A DNA stretch of 64,000 nucleotides, taken from contig OY756968.1 in assembly GCA_963580455.1 (NCBI GenBank), positions 20,305,996 through 20,369,995 on the forward strand, read 5' to 3'. Of this stretch, positions 12,058 to 22,700 are shown piece after piece. A model generated the notes under the pieces. That model was not told the origin of the DNA, ran no database searches, and worked only from the letters and a program-made list of their open reading frames with translations. This DNA comes from Euonymus europaeus (lineage: Eukaryota; Streptophyta; Magnoliopsida; Celastrales; Celastraceae). Position 1 is the stretch's first letter; every line of letters starts with the position of its first letter. The translations under genes and the position numbers were made by a program.

Positions 12058-13310
12058 GACTCTTAACCAACTACCATCCCTTGATTGTTTCTCGTATTCA
12101 ACTCTCTGTGACTGGAGCCTTTAATAACAACAGTAACAGAGAGTTGGGAAGGGAAGAATAATTTTTTTTTATAAAAAAAATAGAGAGTTGGAGAATTTTA
12201 AATGGCAGGAAATTGGAAATAAATTTGAAAAAATGAGAAAAATGGGGAACTGGGACCCATTGAAGAATGGGGGCTGAAATGTACAAAGCAAACGTTCATT
12301 TTGATGTCCATGTATGTCTCTCGCTTTCCTTCAGTCCGTTTAGGGTTGTTTGATTTGTCCAGCTCTTCACTTTGTTCCAAAGTTAAGGCCACAACAATCA
12401 GAGAAATTCTATGTTTTTTATCCTTCTTATTTTATTATGATAAAGTAGTTCAATTGGCAAGTTGAATTTGATGTAATTTTGAATTCTGAGTTCAAGTTCA
12501 TTAGTGTGTTAAATCTTGCACGTGCATGAATCGAATGTAGAAGTACAACAAATGCAAGTATGAGGTCGAATCCCATGAAAACAAGTAAAATTCAACTAAA
12601 TCACTTAACTCAACAATTAAATAAATTTCAATAATTTTAGATTTCAAATAATAAAAAGATAAATTATGATAATGATTTCACCACACAATCAGACTAAGAA
12701 TAATAATTATTAAGCATAAACTTCAATTCAAATTCTAAGATTGATTCTTTCCCAATTATGTTGGTTCGTTCGGTTGCGGTGCCAACATGTATCACTAATC
12801 AATGGTTAGTTATGTTTGGTCACAGTTGTTAACACAAAACTAATGACCCATTAAGTTCTAAAGAATTATGTCAATCAATTAATCATCTAATTCGTGGTCT
12901 CAGTTTCGATAATTAATTTTCTCAACCTCAAGTCCATTAAGAAATGTGAATTCTGGTCGTTCCTTAGTCTTACCTAGATTAGTTCATATGCATACCCGAA
13001 TGATAATCAAGCATTCAAACATACAACAAACTTGTAAGCACAGAGATTAAAGACAAGAATCAATGAATTGAAATTGCATAATAATAATAAATCAACTCGC
13101 AATATTCATGTTAGGTTATATCAAAAACTTCAGTTATGAGTTTAGTTACAACTCAGGATCATAGACAAAAAAATATACTACTAGGAATCATAAACTAAAT
13201 TAGAAGAAGAACCCTTTAAATGAGATGGATGCTTGCTATTTCCTTGGTAGATCTTGTACTTCAAAGACCCCTAAAGCTTTTCTTCTTGAATTCTCTCTCA
13301 AAAACTTGTA
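12058..13310. other. Intergenic DNA upstream of the DREB gene
   Basis: Presumably part of the DREB promoter, then unremarkable AT-rich DNA. I see no coding sequence. Confidence 0.5.
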
Positions 13311-13311
13311 G

Positions 13312-14350
13312 CGTTTGGTAAACAATTTTGCAGCTAACATATAATTTAGCTTATATGCTGATAGCATATATGTTGTTGTAAATGTTGAGATATATGTTGC
13401 TTCAAATGTTGTGGTGTTTGGTTCATTATTGTAGGAAAAACATATATGTTATTTCAAATGTTGTGGCTAATTACATACAGGGGCAGTAGCACAAATTAAA
13501 AAATATTTTTCAAAAATATATAATAAATTATTAAATATAATTGAATATTAATATTATTAAATAAATAAATTACTAAATATAATCGAATATATTATTTTAA
13601 AATAAATATATTATTAAATATAAATAAAAATTTGTTATTAAATATAATTGAATATATTATTTAAAAATAAATATATTATTCAATATAAATAATAAAATTT
13701 ATTAGTAAAAAATGTTAATATATTATTAAATATAAATGAATATTTTATTAAATAAAAGTAAATGATAGATTAGTAAATATAAATAAATAAATTATTAAAT
13801 ATAATTGAATATATTATTTAAAAATAAATATATTATTAAATATAAATATATTATTAAATATAAATAATTAAAATATTAGTAAAAATGTTAATATATTATT
13901 AAATAAAAATAAATAACAATTTATTATTAAATAAAAATGAATATATTATTAAATAAAAATAAATAACAATTTATTATTAAATAAAAATGAATATATTATT
14001 AAATAAAATAAATAATAGATTTTAACATTAAGGCTATTTTGGTCATTTGGCTGAAATATAAGGGGTAGTTTAGACTTTTCATTTTTTATAGAAGGTAAAT
14101 GTTGTTGAAAATGGTTTTTGATGTAGCATTTGAAAATTATAACATATATGCTAAAATTATTAATGGGTGTTTGGTTAAATAGTTTTTTATGTGTAGCATG
14201 TATGTTGAATGTTAAATTATGAGTGTGTTTGGTAAACAATTTTACCAGTAGCATATAATTTAGCCTGTATGTTGATTGCTTTATGCTGCTTGAAATGCTG
14301 ACATATATGTTGTTATAAATGCTGTGGGTGTTTGCCTGATGTATTGTGAA
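13312..14350. repeat. AT-only tandem block between related direct repeats
   Basis: The core (about 13,500-14,010) is made only of variants of AAATATATTATTAAATATAA with almost no G or C. It is flanked by two related segments of about 125 bp in the same orientation (13,312-13,440 and 14,222-14,350), both starting GTTTGGTAAACAATTTT and sharing CATATAATTTAGC and CATATATGTTGTT. A further GTGTTTGGTTAAATAG lies at about 14,167. It could be a non-autonomous element with an expanded satellite core, but no inverted termini were confirmed. Confidence 0.55.
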
Positions 14351-14564
14351 GTTAAGAACGAAAAAAGTGAATTATTCATTTTTTATCGAAAATGTGAATT
14401 ATTCAAGTAATCAAATATACATGTTATCACACTTATAAATTAGTATTACTGTCTAGCATTATCATCAATCAGAGCACAAATGTTTATAGTCTACCATTTA
14501 GCTGTGGTAATAGATTTAATATAGTGGCATTAAAGGCTTCATATTCATTTATATCTCTTATATG

Positions 14565-15919
14565 TTAATCAATATGATCATTTTCATTTGGACAAAACAA
14601 AAACAGATAAGCTGGCAAGTTCATCAAGATTGTGACATTGTTTTGGACATTATGTTTGATTAACAAGAATCCAACAGTTTGTGTACTCATGCATTTCTCT
14701 AAAATTATTTTTGAGAAAAAAGATTCTTCATCAAAGCAACGCTTATCAGCAAGAACAAAAGGCATGATAGCCTAAGGACAATCCTCGATAAGAAATACAT
14801 CTTCAACAGAGGTTTTAGCAACAGTTGCAAGTTCATGAGCAACCATGTTTGCACCTCTCTTAGTGTGAATGAAGAACAAATAGAAAATCTAAAAGACATG
14901 GTCTTAATATCATATTAAACAGCACCACAAGGATGCTATGAAGCTGCTGTAGATATCAGCTCATTCACAACTTCCATGGAGTCACTCTCCACCATTATCA
15001 AAGAGCATCCAATTGATAGAGCAAACTCCAAACCAAGAAGAATAGCAGCCGCTTCCCCATGAAAAATTCCTAAACCTTTCCTTTTTTGAGCAAGGTAGAA
15101 ACCAACCACATCACCATGATTATCTCTTATGACAACCCCAAGCCCAATACAGTATGCATCAGTGGCAGCATCGCAATTTACTTTTACCAATCCATTGTCA
15201 GGAGGGCGCCAACTTTTCCTTTGATCAGCAGCCATTGAAAAGCGTAAAACAAATGACTTTGACTCCAATAATTTGTTTTCTACCATTCGCACCAATGAGG
15301 GAGGCAAGAAGCACATATTCTCCCAAACCCCTTTGTTACGATTCAACGACAACAACCAGCATAAGGTTGCCACCATAGCTAATTTAGAACATGAAAACAC
15401 ACTACCAGCAGCAGAGAAAAATTCAAAAAAAAAAATCCTCATTTGGACATTGTTGAATTTGGTTTCCAGCCCCAAAATCCTCCAACAAATACAGGTCATC
15501 TCACATCCAAGAAACAAGTGTGAGGATGTCTTATTATGGAGTCCACATACTGCACATGCCACCTCAATCTGGATTCCTCTTCGACTGAGCTTCTCACGTG
15601 TGGGTAAATGATCTTTACAAAGCCTCCACATAAACATTTTAGCTTGATTTTGAACCTGCAGCTTCCAGATAGTTTTCCAAACAACAGAATGTGATGCATT
15701 TAGAAAATTTAAATCATGGGCAGTAGCTCTTCTTACCGCATGGTATGCTCTTCGGACTGAGAATTTTCTCGATGGGGCTAAAGCCCAATATATTGAGTCA
15801 GCCATACCATGAGAAGAAAGGATAATTTTCAGAATATCCTCTACATCCACTGGATGAAAAATGAAATTTAACGGTGAAACATTTCATTGTCCAATATTAG
15901 GAATTATAAGATCTTACAC
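14565..15919 (-). pseudogene. LINE ORF2 C-terminal part: zf-RVT and RNase H (RVT_3)
   Basis: From 15,850 a 304-codon frame carries the zinc-binding reverse-transcriptase region (SVVWKTIWKLQVQNQAKMF, ACAVCGLHNKTSSHLFLGC) and a plant RNase H-like domain (LVKVNCDAATDAY, VVIRDNHGDVVG, HGEAAAILLGLEFAL, MVESDSMEVV). It stops at 14,936. Similarity continues past the stop in the same frame to a one-base loss near 14,850, then in another frame to about 14,565. A TGA replaces the conserved Trp upstream of 15,850. It is a transposon fragment, not a host gene. Confidence 0.85.
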
Positions 15920-16267
15920 TTACAGCATCTCCAAGGGAGGGTGCTAAAATTGGTTTTAGCACCTTTAATAATATAAAAGTCAGGATGTATATTTTTTTGG
16001 TTTCAATGGAGGGGATGTATATGAGGTGTTAAATTAATTTTTGCCCAAATCTATTCAATTTAAGCCCAATTCATCAAACCCAACATAAGGCCCATTATAT
16101 TATTGCTGCCAAAATGTCTCCCACCAAAATATTTTCCTCCAAACTTTTCTCTCCTTAATTTTCCCACCAAAATTTTCCCGCTTAATTATAGTCTATAAAT
16201 ATTGTGAATCGTAATTGTATATTTATTATCTTTTTTATAGTTCTAATTGTTTTCTAAATTATATTTC

Positions 16268-17463
16268 ATGGATGATTTCCCTGATATTCTACAAGATATC
16301 CTTGATAGTAAGGACTCTGATGATGAACACATAGTCATTCTAGCCGCTATGCAAGAACAGGAAATTGCTCGTCCGCAACAATTGGTGTGCCGTCGTGGTT
16401 CTATTATGGGACACAGAGTCATTAATCTTGGTAGACACGATGGTGCTGAAAGATTGTATCGTAACTATTTCTCAGATGATCCCGTTTATCCTCCACATTT
16501 ATTTCGAAGAATATTTAATGACTATTTTCGTTAAAGAGTTGATGCTCTTGGAGTTCCTGGGTTACCTTCTATTTAGAAGGTAATAGCTGTAATTAGGATG
16601 CTTGCATATGGTCAACCAGCAGATTCTATTGATGAATATGTTCAAATTGGAGAAAGCCCTGTGTCTTAGAGAATTTGTTGCAACAATTGTTGATGTTTTT
16701 GGGCCTCAATACTTACGGAAATCAAACAACAATGATATTTCTAGGTTGTTATCTCTCGAAGAACAACATGATTTTTCTGAAATGTTAGGGAGTATCGATT
16801 GTTTGCATTGGAAGTGAAAAAATTGTCCAACCGCATGGGCAGGAAAATATACTGACCATTTTCGATCTCCAACAATAATACTTGAAGCTGTTGCCTCCTC
16901 TGATCTTTGGATATGACATGCTTTCTTTAGGATGCTCGGAGCACTTAATGACATTAATGTACTCGATTGATCTCTTGTTTTTGACACTCCAGCTACTGGA
17001 AATGCTCCTCTCATCAATTTTTGGATGAAAATGAGTATACAATGGAATATTATCTTGTGGATGGGAAACTTTGGTTAAAACCATCTCAGGTCCACAAGGC
17101 TTGAAAAATAAACATTTTGCTAAAACGCAAGAGGGGAGACGAAAAGATGTCGAACAACCATTTTGGGTTCTCCAAGCTTGTATTGCTATTGTTCGTGGAC
17201 CAGCCCGTTGTTGGGATGTAAACACACTCTCGAATATAATGATACCATTCATAATTCTACATAACATGATAATCGAGGATGAAGGAGGTCCTAGCGACAT
17301 TTAATTTGATGGTAATGATACACTTCGCCATGAACCAATGTCAATTGGTACTACATTTTGAGTTGAACAGTTATTTCATTTGTTGTCTTGGATTAAGAGC
17401 GGTGAAACCCATTCTCAACTAAAGTTGGATCTTATTGACTTGTGGCAATTACATGGAAAATAG
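16268..17463 (+). pseudogene. Harbinger (DDE_Tnp_4 / plant transposon protein) transposase remnant
   Basis: Starts MDDFPDILQDILDS and carries hallmark blocks of plant Harbinger transposases: RRGSIMGHRVINL, DDPVYPPHLFRR, RMLAYGQPADSIDEYV, FGPQYLR, EMLGSIDCLHWK, KNCPTAWAGKYT, PTIILEAVASSDLWI, GALNDINVLDRS, IVRGPARCWD and LHNMIIEDE. The blocks are spread over several frames with stops and an internal deletion after NDYFR at 16,534; TGA replaces Trp after LHWK and again after DLWI. No full-length enzyme can be made. Confidence 0.85.
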
Positions 17464-17615
17464 TTGAATGACTGAAACGCATATGGGTTTATAAACCCTT
17501 ATTTTGATCAATTTGAACCTTTAGTTCTCATAGTAGGGCGTCTGTCTCTGATTCATGTTGCTTGGATCACTTCCATTTCAAGACATTGTCTCTGAATATT
17601 TAGCATTTCCTCATG

Positions 17616-18596
17616 TTATTTTAATGCTTTTTCATGACGCTCAGCTTTTTCAATATCACGTGCTTTCTTATGCTTCCAAAATTCCGTTGTGAAAGTTGAA
17701 ATTGATCCCTCAACAATATCTTTTCCTTTTTTCTTTTTAAGCATCTCCTTTGAGGCTTTTCTATCAAGTGGTCTCTTCTGGTTAGTGGATGGCTCGCCAT
17801 CGTCTTCTAAGTTAACAACATCATGCATATCAGAACTTCTTTCACTATTGGTTCTTTGCTTTTTGGATGACAAAGAGGCTTGTCATTTTGGATCATCATT
17901 CAATACTTCCCAACAATGATGAAAATGAAATGGCTTGCCTATCTCGGATGTGTATAGTTCCAGAGCATCAGTGAACTATAAAAACATACATAGTAGGCTT
18001 CATGTTGTGCTATTAAGATTAAATAATTAAACATAACATAATGCTTACCCTTCCTTGCTCAGTTTGGCCACTTTGATTAAACCTTTCAATTCGGTTTAGA
18101 CATCCAATAAATTTACCACAATGCTTATTGATTTCATTCCAACGGCTTTTTACAGAAGTTGCAGAATGATCCATCGAAGTTCCTCCATTTTTGGCCACTT
18201 TGATTAAACCTTTCAATTCGGTTTAGACATCCAATAAATTTACCACAATGCTTATTGATTTCATTTCAACCGATTTTTACAGAAGTTGCAGAACGACCCA
18301 TCGAAGTTCCTCCATATTTTTGCAAATTCGATCCCAAAATGTACCTGATTGTTGATTATTTCCCGTGACTGCATCTTTTGATGTATTAAGATATGAAGAA
18401 CATAGGAGAATATTCTCATGAGGAGTGAAATTATTTTTCCTTGTTCCTTGCCTAACCCATGTTGAATGACCGAATTTATCATTTGGTGTATCACTAATAA
18501 ATTCATTACTTTCACCGAATTCATAGTGCACCCATCACTCATCAATAAATCCTGAAAAATAACTGTCATAGGGTGGTGGTGGAGGTGGATCCATCT
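17616..18596 (-). pseudogene. Harbinger-associated Myb/SANT-like protein remnant
   Basis: Begins MDPPPPPYDSYFSGFIDE near 18,596. It carries a trihelix/Myb-like stretch (FTPHENILLCSSYLN, GTFWDRICKNMEE, TSVKSRWNEINKHCGKFIG) and a lysine-rich NAM-associated C-terminal region (KKKKGKD, 17,616-17,873). In this superfamily the protein assists the transposase in binding termini. It is broken by an early stop, frameshifts and a 127-bp internal tandem duplication. Confidence 0.75.
18066..18319. repeat. 127-bp tandem duplication inside the Harbinger Myb-like ORF
   Basis: GGCCACTTTGATTAAACC starts at 18,066 and again at 18,193, and each copy continues through the SRWNEINKHCGKF coding stretch to TTCCTCCAT. 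The two copies differ at only a few bases. Confidence 0.85.
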
Positions 18597-19359
18597 ATAA
18601 AAAATAAAATGTATAATTAAAACAAAATCCATAGTACTCTAAAAATTAAACACAAATTTTGTTCACATAGTCAAGAATGATGCAACTGGACTTGATGTCC
18701 CATAAAATGTAAGTCCACTTATCATCTAAGTAAGTCCAATCAATATAAGCCCATTATTATTTAATTAAGCTCGTTAACTTAAGTTTATCAAAGTAATGTA
18801 AGCCCAAGTGACTTAAATTTTCTAACAAAAACATGGTTGAAAACTCAGCCACACACGTATACCTAATTAAATGTCTCTAGAATTTTCTTTTCACTTGTCT
18901 TCTTTATGCTGCTAGCCGATGCGCCTCTTTGTTCAGCCGTTGACACCATGATCAAGAAGGAAGGGTGATAAAGATGGAAGGGCAATCAATCGGAGGAGGA
19001 TAAAGACTAGAGGCAAAAGGTGCATAATAGAGTGCAAATCAATTATATAGGTGCTGCTATTTATAATTTTTTTTTGAATTCTAGTCGTTGATTTGCTTCA
19101 TAGTGTTAGCGTTTTGTGCAAACTAGTCGTTGGGATTTCATATTCCACTCCTAACGGTCACTTTTCTCTTCCCTCCATATTTTACATATCCCTCACCTTT
19201 TTTCAATTAGATGCTAAATTTAGCACCCGGTACTGACATGTTGTATAATGCAACCTGAAATATAACTATGGTTGGAGATGAAAAAGGTAAAACTGGGTTG
19301 CATTTTGCCAGTTATAGGAGATACCACTCGATTTACAACTCCAGTTAGAGATGCTCTAA

Positions 19360-19441
19360 AGAGAAAGACTGGAGAAATCTTGGAGGGGGATAGAACTCGC
19401 CCCCATTAACATTTGGAAGCCATACTAATACTTCTCGCCCT
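19360..19441 (-). pseudogene. LINE fragment between the Harbinger element and the TRIM
   Basis: About 80 bp whose minus-strand reading begins GREVLVWLPN, the expected continuation of the LINE reverse transcriptase after the piece at 19,785-20,157. It shows that the two insertions are separate events in one LINE. Confidence 0.6.
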
Positions 19442-19779
19442 TGATTTTAGAGCAATCCCACATCGGGGGTTTAACCCCATGCTAATGGCTATATAATTGG
19501 ATATCCTTCCCCCCTCTATTGAGTCTTTTAGAGAGGTGTGCAAGACCTTCTTATCATGGTATCAGAGCGCTGGTTGTTGGGCTCTACTATGCACTTTTTT
19601 GGGCAATACCCTTAGCCCACGTGTGTTGGGCCCATTTGGAAAGGCTGTAAACCCACACATGTGCGGGGAGTGTAAGTGCAATCCCGCATTAGGGGTTTAA
19701 CCCCATGCTAATGGCTATATAATTGGGTATCCTTCCCTCTATTAGGCCCTTTAGAGGGGTGTGTTGGGCTTTCTTATCA
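19442..19779 (+). mobile_element. TRIM (terminal-repeat retrotransposon in miniature)
   Basis: Two LTR-like direct repeats of 115 bp (19,442-19,556) and 109 bp (19,671-19,779) share AGGGGTTTAACCCCATGC-type sequence, start TG and end TTATCA. A primer-binding site TGGTATCAGAGC (initiator-Met tRNA) starts at 19,557, immediately after the first repeat, and a purine tract (GCGGGGAG) precedes the second. The internal domain is only 114 bp and codes for nothing. The flanking target duplication is not clear (CATG against CAAG on the minus strand). Confidence 0.8.
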
Positions 19780-19784
19780 CATGC

Positions 19785-20157
19785 ATCAAACTTCTCCATA
19801 AATAACTACCATTTGAACTCTCCACCACAATCAAGAAATTATCTGTGGGGTAGTACTTTCCTCTCAGCACACGAGCAGTAAAGGAGGTAGGATCATTAAT
19901 TAGACGCTAGCCTTGTTTCGCAAGAAGAGCAAGGTTGAAATAATTCAAGTCCAAAAATCCAAGACCATCATCTCATTTGGAATCACAAATCTTCCCTCAT
20001 TGTATCCAGTGAACAGACTTCTTGTTCTCATTCCCCCACCAGAATTTGCTAACAATTTTATTGAACTCTTCACATACCCACTTTGGGATCCAAAAACAAC
20101 TCATCACATGAGTGGGTATAGCTTGCAATATAGCTTTTATCAAAGTTTCTTTCTCTA
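19785..20157 (-). pseudogene. LINE ORF2 fragment: end of reverse transcriptase
   Basis: The minus strand reads KETLIKAILQAIPTHVMSCF, then FNKIVSKFWWGNENK, GLGFLDLNYFNLALLAKQG and LRGKYYPTDNFL, all standard blocks of plant L1 reverse transcriptases. Stops replace two Trp codons and one other codon. Similarity begins abruptly at about 20,157. Confidence 0.85.
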
Positions 20158-20393
20158 AAATTATTATAATTCAATATAATGGCTTGATAAATTAAAAATA
20201 AGTCACGGACTTCTAACATTCTTTTCATCTAATTATATAAATGTAGACTGGCTTCACATTTAAATCAACCTCATATTTAAATGAAGAGCTTCAAGCCCAT
20301 AAAAAATAAAATAAATTGGATAACCCAGTTGTGGGCTACATGATTACAACCCGTTTAAATCATATACACATTCTAGTTTAGTCCAATCCAAGT
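20158..20393. other. Short intergenic stretch
   Basis: AT-rich, no feature recognised. Confidence 0.5.
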
Positions 20394-21412
20394 AGGGATG
20401 TAAATGGATCAAATTGTTCTTGAGTTACTCACAGGTAGCCCATTAAGGCTCGACTCAAGCTTGGTCTGTGAATCTGTTTGATAAACAAGTTGAGCTTGAG
20501 CATTTTTTCAAGCCCGTTTAATAGGAGCCAATTTTGTGCCTTAAGGAAGCTTTGCCCGTGAACTCGATGGCTTACTTATTTAATAAAAAATAATAATATA
20601 AATATGTATTTAGAAAATAATATATATTAATTGAACTACATTTTATGTATTTGAGTACTTTGAACTTGATATTTAAGTTATTTTGAATATTATTGATTTA
20701 TGCCACTATATATTATTTCAAAATATTAGATTAAAAACTAGTTTTTAAATTTTTTGACATAAACAAGTAGGGATGGCAATTTTCACCCGACCCGGCCCGC
20801 CCCGAAGTGCCCCGACCCGCCCCGAGCGGGTTTTCCCCGACCCGACAGTGGGACGGGGCGGGGACGGGGCGACAAACTTTAACCCGCATGCGGGGCGGGG
20901 CAGGGACGGGTCAGTCCATCAACCCGCCCCGCCCCGCCCCGAAAGGCTAATAACCCTATACTAGCTATATATATATATAACTTATATATAAGTAGTTATA
21001 TACATATATATAACCTATATATAAGTAGTTATATATATGTTATATATAAGTTTTATACTGTTAGGGGCGGGGCGGGGTGCCCCGCGGGGCCCCGTAGGTA
21101 ACGCGGGGCGGGGATGGGGCAAAGATTTTGCCCCGAAGAGCGGGGCGGGGCGGGGACGGGGCGGGGTATGGAAGGGCGGGGCGGGGACGGGGCGACCATG
21201 ATCCGGCCCCGCCCCGCCCCATTGCCATCCCTATAAACAAGCCTTTTAAAGAGACAAGCTCAGATTTTGGCATTTCTTATTCAGTCGAGCCCAAACTCAA
21301 CTTTTATAGGCCCTGGCATGCCCAAGTTGAGCTCGAGCCTCGTAAAAATGTGGCGAGCCTATCAACCTAGGTTGGGCATACGGATCCCGGCTCGTCTCCA
21401 TCCATCTATACC
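20394..21412. mobile_element. Older hAT-like MITE containing a younger one
   Basis: The left end starts TAGGGATGTAAATGGATC and the right part ends in GGCTCGTCTCCATCCATCTA. Between them lie GAGC/CTCG-rich arms in opposite orientation (AGTTGAGCTTGAGC on the left, CAAGTTGAGCTCGAGCC on the right), the pattern of a common plant hAT-type MITE. The terminal match is eroded and no target duplication was found. Confidence 0.5.
20768..21233. mobile_element. GC-rich hAT-type MITE with 8-bp target duplication
   Basis: A 466-bp element with terminal inverted repeat TAGGGATGGCAAT / ATTGCCATCCCTA. It is flanked on both sides by the identical 8 bases TAAACAAG (20,760-20,767 and 21,234-21,241), the length diagnostic of hAT. 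The arms are made of GGGGCGGGGC-type runs, in sharp contrast to the AT-rich surroundings, around an (AT)-rich centre near 20,960-21,060. No protein is coded. Confidence 0.9.
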
Positions 21413-21934
21413 CTTATCTCCTATGTTTGAATTTTAATTAACAAAAATAAAATAAAGGTTACAGCATGTTAATAAGTCTACCTCAACAATGCAAGTAAAT
21501 CACAGTCAAAACCTAAAAAACCAATTAAAGACCCAATAGTGGTCATAAACAATTATAGGGTGTCTGTTCACCTAATTTTCATTCCAATTGATGACATATT
21601 ACAAACCCTTTTTCTTTTGTTAAAATTAAGGTCAATTCTTGTTAGCCCAAAATTGGGATTGAAGTAGTTGGTAAAGTCATACCATACTACGTCGATCGGT
21701 TTTGTTAATTGATTTGGTTGGTCATCGCTCATAAACTACAATGCATTTATTCTCTTCTTTTGCATGAAATAATGTTATGCTCACACACAAACAATTGTTG
21801 ATGCTGCTACACAAACAATTAACTTGCAATCCACGTCTTCTTAAAGGGTTTTAAGTTTAAAAAAAAAATTTGAATTGAAACATCGGCTAGTGAAAGAAAG
21901 TATCACTTGGGTGATTGTTCAGATCCTGCCCTAA
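21413..21934. other. Intergenic DNA
   Basis: No gene, RNA or clear repeat recognised. Confidence 0.5.
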
Positions 21935-22265
21935 CATTATATGGCCTAGTGATAATGTCACAACCCTACTTTCAAGAGGTCAAGGGTTCGTGACATAGAG
22001 GCGTGGGATTTCTCAAGAAATATTTATTGGGTGCAATCCTAGTTTGAGTGTTAGGTCCATCCCTCGGCACATGTACGGATGTTAGTGTCTGAAACTCTTT
22101 TGGGATCCTATCCTAACGATGATAGTGTAGTTAGTGAATTCATCTGAGATCAAATTGTATAAATTTTGGAGATTTGGAATTTGATTCTCACAAAGAATAA
22201 CACCACTGCGAGCACACCTTGTCGAAATGACAATTATGTCGGGTACCATTTTTTTATTAAAAAGA
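21935..22265 (+). mobile_element. Candidate SINE
   Basis: A tRNA-like pol III promoter can be read: an A-box-like TGGCCTAGTGATAA at 21,942 and a B-box-like GGGTTCGTGAC at 21,984. An anonymous body ends in GTCGGGTACC followed by a T/A-rich tail. The target duplication was not found, so this is a candidate only. Confidence 0.35.
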
Positions 22266-22700
22266 AATAAAAACGTAGTGAAGAGAGTCTTTTTGGGATG
22301 TTGGTTTTGTTGTTGTGAATTGTGACAATGTCATGCAATTGTACCCACCTACTTCATCTCTCCCAAAAGCCTGCCCCGTCGTCTTTGCATTCATAGTTTT
22401 TTTTTCTTTCCTTTTCATTGTTTATTATTTCCAGTCATATTCAAATGAAGAATTACTTGTGGTCAAGCGAATGAATGGCACATTTGTCATTTCGGGATAG
22501 ATATGAGGACTTCATAGTAAATTCGATAGTAAATGGGCGGTTTACGGATTTGTCCTATTTAACCGCAGGAAATACCTGCGTAGAGAAGGAAGGGAGCTCG
22601 AATCAGTCGAGTCTAGGACTCTGGAACTGAAAGCTTGAAGACTTCAATCGTAATTCGTAAATCTCATAAAGTTCAAGTTTACCCCTGAAAAGGAATTGAA

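Larger units (their letters stand above)
15923..19356 (+). mobile_element. PIF/Harbinger DNA transposon, decayed
   Basis: A 3.4-kb insertion within the LINE. Its ends carry short imperfect inverted repeats (CAGCATCTCCAAGG at 15,923; on the opposite strand GAGCATCTCTAACTGG from 19,356) beside TTA and TAA, the target type of this superfamily. It holds the two typical genes in converging orientation: a DDE_Tnp_4 transposase (plus) and a Myb/SANT-like protein (minus). The right end is rearranged: an inner GGGTGCTAAATTTAGC-type terminus appears near 19,212-19,231 as well. Confidence 0.85.
14560..20157 (-). mobile_element. Old LINE (plant L1-type) remnant, split by two later insertions
   Basis: Three co-linear minus-strand pieces belong to one ORF2: the end of the reverse transcriptase (20,157-19,785), a short middle piece (19,441-19,360) and the zinc-binding plus RNase H region (15,919-14,560). 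A TRIM (19,442-19,779) and a Harbinger element (15,923-19,356) sit between them, and protein similarity resumes across each gap (SLMH then GREVL; then LIIPNIGQ). The 5' part is missing beyond 20,157. Many stops and frameshifts show it is dead. Confidence 0.85.

Noticed and set aside
15923..19356. A perfect TTA target duplication for the Harbinger element
   Set aside because: Left side reads TTA and right side TAA; palindromic but not identical, so not claimed as exact.
19437..19784. 5-bp target duplication of the TRIM
   Set aside because: The immediate flanks do not match; only CATG/CAAG similarity is visible.
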